Part shown: piece by piece, positions 1 to 5,623 of the stretch | Numbering within the stretch: position 1 is the stretch's first letter | Layout: every line of letters starts with the position of its first letter | Assembly (NCBI GenBank): GCA_039809405.1 | Contig: JBDHUX010000061.1 | Coordinates: forward strand, 1-5,623 | Length of the DNA stretch: 5,623 bases | DNA from: JBDHUX01 sp039809405 | GTDB taxonomy: Bacteria > Patescibacteriota > Gracilibacteria > Absconditabacterales > Absconditicoccaceae | Direction of reading: 5' to 3' | Position numbers and translations under genes: made by a program | The notes under the pieces: model-generated | The model's input: only the letters and a program-made list of their open reading frames with translations | What the model was told of the DNA's origin: nothing | Database searches by the model: none

Positions 1-3000
1 TATCTCTTCATTCTTTCACATGATAAACCACACCATCTACTTCAATCTTCCCTTTATTGGATCTAGCCTCATCAAAAAATGTCTTCTTGTTACCAATTCA
101 TTTTCCTAAGGCTTCCTCATGTAATACTTGTTTTGTTATTTCTAGATCAACATTGACTTCTGAAGATCATTCTGTAGATCCTATTTTTGCTTCATCTACT
201 TTTGTCTCTGTTTTCTTACTCTCTGTTCCATTTACTTTTTTCTTACTATTTATCCCTAGTGCTCTATCTAAATTATCATATCTTCAAGAATTTGTTCTTT
301 TCTTTCAAGGTTCAAGGTTGAAACGATCATCTTTTAGTTCCAATAAAGATTTTACTTTTACTACCTTGTCTCAAGATACAAATACAGCCTCTCATTGTTT
401 AATTCAATCGTACTTATATTTAATTCCATCAATGGTGATTATATTTCATTTTTTCAATATACTTGATATATCATTTATGTCTCATATACCAATAGTCTCT
501 GGAACTGCATTATTACTATCTCAAGTATTATCTGTCTCTGCTTTTGTCTCTGTTTTGTTTGGTTCCTTTGCTTCTGGTCTATTCGGCTTTGTCTCTGTGA
601 CTTTACTGCTTATTCATCCATTTTTTATCTGTTCTTCTATAGCTCTTTTTTTTGCATCTATCTGCTCCACATACTCTCATAGTTCTTTATATCTATCACT
701 TTTTCACTGTCAACTTTTTACTAGCTCATCCATCTTGGCTTCTACCTTTCTAAGTATATTATCTAGATCTTTTATGTGTTCTTTTAATCCGTCGATATTT
801 GTATTTACATGATTTTTATTTCAAGATAACTTAGTATCCAGATATGAAGATAATCTATTTAATGTACTTGGTCACAATATACCGTCTACTTGTTTTCACT
901 GTAATCATATCTCTTTTTGTAGTCTTTTTATATCGTTTGGACTCATTGTTGATATATCTCAAACATTCATTACGACCTCCATATTTTTGCTTATCAATCA
1001 TGGATTTGTTTCTTTGATATTACTTATTAGCAGTTGTGCTTGTAACAATTCAAACTCATACTTATCTTGTTTCTCATACCATTTAGTATGACTATCTAGT
1101 TTCTTTTGTTCTGGAGTTTTTTTGTAATTATTGTGTGATTTATCTATATCTTCTTTTGTATTTTTTTTCGTTTTTTTATTTATAGTTTCAGTTTTACTGA
1201 AATCATCAAGTTGCTTACTGTATTCTTTATATTTCTCTTTTGTGGCTTGAAGCATTTCTCTCTCTTTTGGATTTACATCTTTCATAGACTCATTTATCGC
1301 TTTAATTGATTCATTTATACCTGATTTTACTTTTGGTATTTCTCATGCTTTATTTATATATGATAAGAATTTCGGTCATCCTTGAACTACTGCTGGTATC
1401 GCCAATCACATACCAATTTGTTGGACGAGTTGATCAAAAGGAACTTCCTGTCCCATTATGTATTGTTGTCTCCACGATTCTGCATATCATGATACAGCGC
1501 CACTCGTAACCATTTCTATACCTGATACTGATGTTTTTCATAACTTATTTCCCACTACAAGAAATATCTTTGCTAGTTTTGGAAATTTAGCTACTAGTGG
1601 TCATAATCATGGAACCAAGGCAAATGGTCAAGAGGTAGCTATATCTGTCATGACCGTTGATATAAAATCTTTCCATAGGACTTTGTCTGATTCTGCTTGA
1701 CGTTGATTTATGATATAGTCAGCAAGGTATCAAGCTACTGACCCTGCTCCTGCTGCCATTAGTCAAATAGCAGACCAAGATAGTGCAACTGCTCAGGCTG
1801 TTCACGTACCTCATGTAAGGAAAGTAACTGCTATGGTAGCAGCGACAGCTATACCAATAACAACCGCCATTTTACTATACTCTATAGTTTTGTCTTTATT
1901 TTCATCAGATATATTTAACGATCCTATTCACATCATATCTCTATATACATCATATACCTCTTTTTGGAATCCAGTGAGTCATAAATCGTTACTATCTTTA
2001 TCATATTTATCTGCAAAATCTGTAAAACTTTTCATCAATGATTTTGTAGATGTTTGAGCCAATTCTTCGACCCTTTCTGCCATCTTTTGTACTTGCTCTT
2101 TTGGACTTCACATCCATAATTCTTCATCTTTTTTTGGATCTCAGTACCTTATAACATACTCTGCTAGTGTATTTATATATAGTTTTTGTTCTATTGTCCG
2201 GTTATCGTTCCATGATAATTTAGTATTATTTCCTATCAGTTGTTGTAACTGAAGGTTTTTTCAAAATATATTCTTAATTTCTGTTTTATTTTGGTTGAAT
2301 TTGTTCTCTATGTCATCATCTCGTTTTTTGTCTACTCCATCAGCACCGATTACTGGTGACATGAGGTCATTCATGATTTGTTTAGCAAGTGAGATATCTT
2401 TGAGATCGCTGTCTATATCTCCATTTCTATCTGTTATAAGCTTCGCCAGTTGTAAGAGTTGTTTTTTGTATTTACCTCTATTATTTGGATCTTTTGTTAA
2501 AGCTTCTGACATTGCTGCATATAGCTTTTGACCAAAATACCCTGTAAACTGTTTCAAGATCCCTATTGCTGAATCAGGGTGACGTTCTGCATCGTATTGT
2601 TTATGAAGATGTTGTAATATATTGAAGGCTTCTTGTAAACTTTTTGGATTTTTTACCAATCTGTCCACTTGTGTGGTAAGATTTTTGAGAATCTTTTCAC
2701 CGATTCATGGTGCTAGTGCTTCATCATGAGTATACAACGAGAGATACGATTCTATTTTTGAGAAAGGTACACCCACCCCTTTGATCGCATCAAAGTCTTG
2801 TTTCTCATAACTTTGCAATGCTTGTAACTCTTGTGGCGTGAGACCTATGTCAGATTTTATTTTTTTAGTGAGATTATCTTTAGAAATTATCTTTTCTGCA
2901 TCTTCTATATTGATCTCTTTTTGAATATGTGTTTCCATCCATTTGTCATTTAATCGCTTGACGACTTTTTTTACGTTGTCGTCATCGTTCATTATATTTT

Positions 3001-4978
3001 CCACTCATAATTCTTTTAGTTTTTTTCCAGAGAAAAATCATAATTCTTGTTTTCCTCGTTGATCATAGTTTGTTTTGCCTTCTACATCATGCACTTTTAC
3101 TGTACCAAATCCTGAAAAATAAATCTCTTGATTATCAAGACTATTATCGTTTTTAAATGGTGTTGATTCGGTGGCTGGATACGCTTTGTTGAAATTTTCT
3201 GCGTATGTCATAATTTCATCCAGATAATTTTTGACTTTTTCTGTCTTCTTTGAATTTCACCAATTGATATCCAATCACTCTATAAAACTATCTGGTTGTG
3301 TTTCCACGACGGTTCTCTTATAAAGCTCGTTCCAGCGTTGATTTAAATGAGCGATAAACACATCCTCATTACCGCCTATGATCTTGTACAACTTTACTGA
3401 TAGATCTTTTACTGCAAATACTGGATCTACTTCATACACACTACCATCTTGATAAAATCAGTTAAATTCAAAATGTCATTTATGCATCCATATTTTTTCA
3501 AAAGGAGAGTCTCATTTTGATGATATCTTATTTTTTTTACAAAAATTCAAGATTTGTTCCAGCTTGCTGGCGATGATTCTATTACATTCTTTTGCTAGAT
3601 TTAAGTTTCCAAAATCGTAATCAAGTCATTTGATATTTCCGTCTTTATCTATATAGCTGTCTCCTTCAATCATACTTTTTGTCTCTTTCTTTTTTTCTGC
3701 TATTTTTTTCCTAGATACTATATCCTTTACAAAATTATCAGTTTTTTTTATTATGTCTGGATTTGCCCCATAATTTTTTGCAGCATTCTTGTTCCAATAC
3801 TTTTTGATAAGTGCTTGATATGGTAAGAGCAGTTTTATAGCCTTTTCTTTTTCTCCCTCATCTTTTCACACTAGTACGACATCCGATATCCTCGTGATCA
3901 TATAGCTTACTGCTCCATATTTTTTATTTAATCCATCCTTTCACACTTCTACGGTTTTTTGCGTAACTTCAACCAATTTCTTGATTTTTTCTTCTGTACT
4001 AAGAATTGGATCTTTGGCTATTTTATCCATCTGTTTTTGTTGTTCGCTGTTGTATTTATATTTATTTTTTACAGTAATATTTGAAGAGGAAAATTTACTA
4101 TCTATTTCTGCATCTTCGATATTGACTCAGATATCAGCTAACATCTGTTGTATAGTTTTTGGTCATATGATGCAATCAACTTTTGATCGCCCTTTTATTT
4201 TTGCTCATTTTTTCTGGAATTTGTGTAGTGCTTTTATAGTCCAACTATTAAATCTCGGATTATTCATATTATATATAAGATTGCTTTCCGCTCCTGGCAT
4301 AGATTTACATCCTATCAACAAAAGATTTATTATAATGAGGTACTTATTTTCTTTGATTTTTACAGAATCGCTACTGTTCCCATTGTCGAACATATTTGTT
4401 ATTGTAGATCAAAGCTTTATACCACTTTTACTAGCAATTTGTTTTATATATCTACTGTCTTCAATCAGCTCACTCATAAATTTTTGAAACGATGGGGCAT
4501 TGATCATCTTCTTATTTGCAGCTCGTATATCATTCATTATAATATCAAAACCTAATTTATAATACAACTCATTCTTACTATTTAACCACTCCTTTTCTTT
4601 TTTATCAAGTTTACCATTTCAAGCTGTCTTTTCTTTTTCTATCTGATCTCTAAGGACATCCCCTTCCAATAATTCATTCATTAACAGTTCATCAGCTTTT
4701 TTACTGTCTGCTTCTTGAGACTTTTGTGCTTCTAGTTTTATGTTTGAGATATAGTCTGCTATCTTCTTCTCATCGAGTTGCTTACCCTCCGATATACCTT
4801 TTTCTATGTATCAGAAAAGATCCAGAAGTGTTTGCTCTTGAAACTGGAAGTCGCTATCCAAAAAATCCCTTATATCGTCTAGACTTGGACTTGGGGTAGT
4901 GATTTGAGCAAATATATCTTTCAAACAAGATATCTTACCTTCATACGGTAGTTCTTTAAATTGTGTTGATCATATCAT
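1..4978 (-). CDS. Giant peptidoglycan-binding-domain protein with UGA-encoded glycines (C-terminus beyond window)
   Basis: This single frame has at least 1659 codons and no TAA or TAG. About 57 in-frame TGAs are read as Gly (code 25), against roughly 60 GGN glycines. The ATG at 4978 is chosen because it follows a perfect promoter and an AU-rich leader; no Shine-Dalgarno sequence precedes it. Regions are: charged helical N-terminus (1-200); PGBD-like fold (210-283); unrecognised Lys/Glu/Asp-rich helical region (285-1035); hydrophobic Gly/Ala-rich island (1037-1208); Lys-rich helices (1213-1326); second PGBD motif (1341-1380); coiled coil (1384-1455); TETK/Pro/Glu linker (1459-1495); and a short motif present twice (1511-1525, 1643-1657). 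No signal peptide or catalytic motif was recognised. Two wall-binding modules suggest contact with peptidoglycan, either its own or that of a host or prey cell; this is inference. The standard code would wrongly split the gene into many fragments. Frame and recoding are near certain; function is unknown. Confidence 0.93.
8..52 (-). repeat. Protein repeat unit B (GKIEVDGVVYHVKEG, residues 1643-1657)
   Basis: This is the second copy of the DG-centred hairpin pattern, diverged at nucleotide level from the copy at 404-448. Its last Gly (1657) is a TGA codon. It lies at the window edge, so further copies may continue outside. The two copies are separated by an LxxxxLG-type helical stretch and a TETK linker. 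Confidence 0.5.
199..214. repeat. 16-bp direct repeat, copy 1 (TETK linker DNA)
   Basis: CTTTTGTCTCTGTTTT occurs here and again, exactly, at 541-556; a shorter form (TTTGTCTCTGT) lies at 589-599. On the coding strand it encodes Lys/Thr/Glu linker residues (K-T-E-T-K, residues 1589-1593 region). It is most likely low-complexity linker expansion rather than a mobile repeat. Confidence 0.6.
404..448 (-). repeat. Protein repeat unit A (GNIITIDGIKYKYDG, residues 1511-1525)
   Basis: This is the first copy of a short pattern G-[NK]-I-x-[IV]-D-G-[IV]-x-Y-x-[YV]-x-x-G that recurs about 130 residues later. The alternating hydrophobic residues around a central DG turn suggest a beta-hairpin. The final Gly (1525) is a TGA codon. 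The motif is not assigned to a named family. Confidence 0.5.
541..556. repeat. 16-bp direct repeat, copy 2 (TETK linker DNA)
   Basis: This is an exact match to 199-214. It encodes the K-T-E-T-K-A part (residues 1475-1480) of the Pro/Glu/Lys/Thr linker between the coiled coil and repeat unit A. Confidence 0.6.
839..958 (-). other. Peptidoglycan-binding motif 2 (C-terminal half of a PGBD), residues 1341-1380
   Basis: The sequence DIKRLQKEIG (1349-1358) followed by VDGILGPSTLNRL (1364-1376) is a textbook PG_binding_1 second half: LQ helix, then D-G-[IV]-x-G-P-x-T-x-x-x-L. Gly1369, directly before the Pro, is encoded by TGA, so reading that codon as anything but Gly would break the most conserved position. 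The first helix of the fold may be supplied by the preceding residues 1320-1345 or be absent. A coiled coil follows directly. Confidence 0.8.
968..980 (-). promoter_or_regulatory. Shine-Dalgarno-like GGAGG with in-frame internal ATG (residue Met1337)
   Basis: On the coding strand GGAGG (976-980) sits 5 nt before an in-frame ATG (968-970), an ideal bacterial ribosome-binding spacing. The ATG begins MNVGDISTMSPND, exactly where the second PGBD motif starts. By contrast, neither gene start in this window has such a site. It could give a separate C-terminal wall-binding polypeptide, or it may be coincidental codon choice (GAG GTC). No promoter was identified for it. Confidence 0.35.
1355..1870 (-). 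other. Hydrophobic Gly/Ala-rich island, probable membrane-active region, residues 1037-1208
   Basis: Within an otherwise highly charged protein, residues 1037-1090 form one or two strongly hydrophobic helices (AVVIGIAVAATIAVTFL, then a Gly-rich segment with G1056, G1057, G1059, G1062, G1072, G1077, G1079 and G1083 in glycine-zipper-like spacing). Next come a VPGLGP turn (1122-1127) with LAKIFLVVG (1135-1143) and an amphipathic stretch QQIGMGLAIPAVVQGG (1186-1201). Many of these glycines are TGA codons (1056, 1059, 1062, 1072, 1083, 1117, 1124, 1126). Such islands occur in membrane-inserting segments of large secreted toxins and adhesins, but no named family is recognised. It could also be a buried structural core. 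Confidence 0.55.
4130..4351 (-). other. Peptidoglycan-binding (PG_binding_1-like) domain 1, residues ~210-283
   Basis: The segment follows the usual PGBD pattern. A hydrophobic helix (YLIIINLLLIG, from residue 213) is followed by a turn, F243, W246-T247 and the helix KALHKFQKK (249-257), whose ALxxFQ is the family hallmark. It ends with VDCIIGPKTIQQML (267-280), matching the canonical D-G-I-[IF]-G-P-x-T. The Gly of the GP pair (residue 272) is encoded by TGA. The first Gly of that motif is replaced by Cys269. In characterised proteins the family binds cell-wall peptidoglycan as a non-catalytic anchor. Confidence 0.75.
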
Positions 4979-4981
4979 TTG

Positions 4982-5005
4982 ATATATATATATATATATA
5001 TATAT
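4982..5005. repeat. (AT)12 dinucleotide tract in the leader of the giant gene
   Basis: Twelve uninterrupted AT units lie between the giant gene's promoter and its ATG, ending 3 bp before the start codon. The tract makes up most of the predicted roughly 36-nt leader. It is self-complementary in RNA and contains no Shine-Dalgarno sequence. Dinucleotide tracts of this length are prone to slippage, which would change leader length rather than reading frame. Confidence 0.9.
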
Positions 5006-5020
5006 TATAAATATTTTTCT

Positions 5021-5049
5021 ATTATAACCATAAGTTCATTTTTTGTCAA
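5021..5049 (-). promoter_or_regulatory. Consensus sigma70-type promoter of the giant gene
   Basis: On the minus strand a perfect -35 TTGACA (5049-5044) and a perfect -10 TATAAT (5026-5021) are separated by exactly 17 bp. The predicted transcript start is near 5014, giving a leader of about 36 nt before the ATG at 4978. A second TATAAT (5009-5004) lies closer to the gene but lacks a good -35. An all-consensus promoter suggests strong expression unless it is repressed. Confidence 0.8.
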
Positions 5050-5055
5050 ATTGAC
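5045..5055. promoter_or_regulatory. Palindrome GTCAAATTGAC overlapping the -35 region
   Basis: This perfect 5+1+5 inverted repeat covers five of the six bases of the leftward -35 (TTGACA) and creates a rightward TTGACG (5051-5056). It could be a regulator operator or simply back-to-back -35 elements. The rightward -35 stands 21 bp from the next TATAAT, which is longer than usual. Confidence 0.4.
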
Positions 5056-5077
5056 GATATATGATTATTTATATTTT

Positions 5078-5083
5078 TATAAT
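5078..5083 (+). promoter_or_regulatory. Possible -10 box (TATAAT) for the sugar transferase gene
   Basis: This perfect TATAAT on the plus strand lies about 98 bp upstream of the ATG at 5181. The upstream TTGACG is 21 bp away, so the pair is not optimal. A weaker alternative is TTGAAA (5115-5120) with TATTAA (5137-5142), 16 bp apart. The true promoter cannot be decided from sequence alone. Confidence 0.3.
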
Positions 5084-5105
5084 CTGTCAATCTAAACCTT
5101 ACTTA

Positions 5106-5118
5106 TCAATAGTATTGA
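5106..5118. promoter_or_regulatory. 13-bp palindrome TCAATAGTATTGA, possible operator
   Basis: This perfect 6+1+6 inverted repeat lies in the divergent spacer, about 60 bp upstream of the rightward gene. It is followed by a smaller inverted repeat, AATCTT/AAGATT (5120-5125 and 5132-5137, 6-nt loop). It has no T-run and is AT-rich, so it is not a convincing terminator; a regulator site is more likely. Short palindromes also arise by chance in AT-rich DNA. Confidence 0.3.
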
Positions 5119-5180
5119 AAATCTTACTAACAAGATTATTAATTGAGTCAATAAATCATATTATCCTCATATATACATAA

Positions 5181-5623
5181 ATGCACAATATTATCAGATC
5201 TGCATTTCATATAGTACTTATATTAGCAGGATTTTATCTGGCTTACTATGTAAGAACTTACACAGATTTTATACCTTTTGTGAGTTTACAAGTGCCTATT
5301 TTAAACTTGGCAGAGACATTTTATTTTGGTCTTATGTCGGCTGGGATTTTTGTATTGCTTGGAGTGATCCGCAAATTGTACACTATATCTATGCCTATAT
5401 ACCAAAACTATACTAGGATTTTTTTCAATACTATATTTATTTGGATTGCAGTTATTGCTTTTGTAGCATATTTTGGTAATGGTTTCTTATGGATGCATGG
5501 TATATCTAGATTTGTAGTGGTGGTGTGAGCTATCATTTCATTGATCTTGTTGCTTATCTTTGACAGTATATATGATGAGTTGTTGTATCATATGAAGATA
5601 GTCAGACCAGCAAAAGTACTACT
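5181..5623 (+). CDS. Polyprenyl glycosylphosphotransferase (WcaJ/sugar transferase family), N-terminal membrane part, truncated by window end
   Basis: 147 complete codons are visible, with one TGA (5526-5528, residue 116) read as Gly. The ATG is fixed by a TAA immediately upstream (5178-5180). Four membrane helices are visible: about 4-24, 47-63, 81-98 and 108-127. The 'GISRFVVVVGAIISL' segment followed by a basic stretch (KIVRPAK) matches the layout of this family just before its nucleotide-binding-like domain. Such enzymes transfer a sugar-1-phosphate from a nucleotide sugar to undecaprenyl phosphate at the inner membrane, starting capsule, exopolysaccharide or glycan synthesis. The catalytic C-terminal domain lies outside the window, so activity and substrate are unproven. 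Without recoding the gene would be called as a false 115-residue protein. No Shine-Dalgarno sequence is seen. It is divergent from the giant gene. Confidence 0.7.

Larger units (their letters stand above)
826..1000 (-). other. TGA-dense reading segment used as recoding evidence (residues 1327-1384)
   Basis: Five TGA codons fall within fewer than 60 codons here (residues 1327, 1340, 1358, 1361, 1369). Reading them as Gly gives an uninterrupted PGBD motif, and TAA and TAG are absent. Trp is encoded by TGG elsewhere in the gene, for example residues 246, 1068, 1102 and 1169, so TGA is not needed for Trp. Confidence 0.85.

Noticed and set aside
57..812. 251-residue plus-strand ORF rich in Ser, Phe and Leu
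   Set aside because: It is antisense to the continuous minus-strand frame; its hydrophobic Ser/Phe/Leu composition is what the reverse complement of Lys/Glu/Asp-rich coding gives. It has no recognisable domain.
998..3004. Several separate small minus-strand genes or a decayed pseudogene
   Set aside because: All fragments share one frame and are split only by TGA, never TAA, TAG or a frameshift. Uniform coding character and conserved motifs across the TGAs favour recoding over decay.
3614..3649. EF-hand-like loop DKDGNIKGLDYD (residues 444-455), with a similar DRNGDIDSDLKD at 850-861
   Set aside because: Acidic spacing is suggestive of calcium binding, but the conserved Gly at position 6 and Ile at position 8 of the canonical loop are misplaced. 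This is too weak to annotate.
4205..4393. Short minus-strand ORF with a lipobox-like LLLIGC after a hydrophobic stretch, suggesting a small lipoprotein
   Set aside because: Its frame is the same as the giant gene and it ends at TGA (Gly258). The hydrophobic stretch is the first helix of the PGBD, and the ALxxFQ and IIGPKT motifs continue across the TGA.
3981..4487. 168-residue plus-strand ORF looking like a membrane protein
   Set aside because: It lies antisense to the first PGBD region of the giant gene; apparent hydrophobicity comes from AT-rich complement. The sense strand has a recognisable domain and this strand has none.
1..4978. UGA read as Trp (code 4, Mycoplasma-like)
   Set aside because: TGG is used for Trp throughout, and Trp at the TGA positions would disrupt the G-P of both PGBD motifs and the glycine-rich hydrophobic segment.
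5120..5137. Inverted repeat AATCTT/AAGATT as a terminator
   Set aside because: It has a 6-bp AT-rich stem and no following T-run, and it sits between two divergent gene starts where no terminator is needed.

Overview
The window comes from a low-GC bacterium that appears to read UGA as glycine (genetic code 25). That code is known from Absconditabacteria (SR1) and Gracilibacteria (BD1-5/GN02) in the Patescibacteria/CPR; the window alone does not separate the two. The case for recoding is direct. One minus-strand frame runs from the left edge to an ATG at 4978 and contains no TAA or TAG over 1659 codons. It is interrupted only by TGA, about 57 times by eye. These TGAs fall where glycine is expected, including the invariant Gly of two peptidoglycan-binding motifs, a Gly-rich hydrophobic segment and a P-G-L-G-P turn. 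With the standard code the same DNA falls apart into small minus-strand fragments and misleading plus-strand shadow ORFs.

Layout. Positions 1-4978 (minus) hold one giant gene, open at the left edge (C-terminus missing), for a protein of at least 1659 residues. From N to C it has a charged helical N-terminal region, a complete peptidoglycan-binding-like domain (about 210-283), a long unrecognised and mostly helical soluble region (about 285-1035), a hydrophobic Gly/Ala-rich island (1037-1208), a Lys/Glu-rich helical region (1213-1326), a second peptidoglycan-binding motif (1341-1380), a coiled coil (about 1384-1455), a TETK-type low-complexity linker, and a short motif that occurs twice (1511-1525 and 1643-1657). 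No full-length homologue is recognised and no N-terminal signal peptide is seen.

Positions 4979-5180 form a divergent intergenic region. It carries a perfect consensus sigma70-type promoter (TTGACA, 17 bp, TATAAT) for the giant gene, an (AT)12 tract in that gene's leader, two short perfect palindromes that could be operators, and a TATAAT that might serve the rightward gene. From 5181 to the right edge (plus) lies the membrane N-terminus of what looks like a polyprenyl glycosylphosphotransferase (sugar transferase that starts polysaccharide synthesis). It also reads through one in-frame TGA as Gly.

Both genes fit a cell-envelope theme: one binds or contacts peptidoglycan, the other probably begins a surface polysaccharide. 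Co-regulation from the shared spacer is plausible but is inference. No RNA genes, mobile elements or CRISPR arrays were seen.
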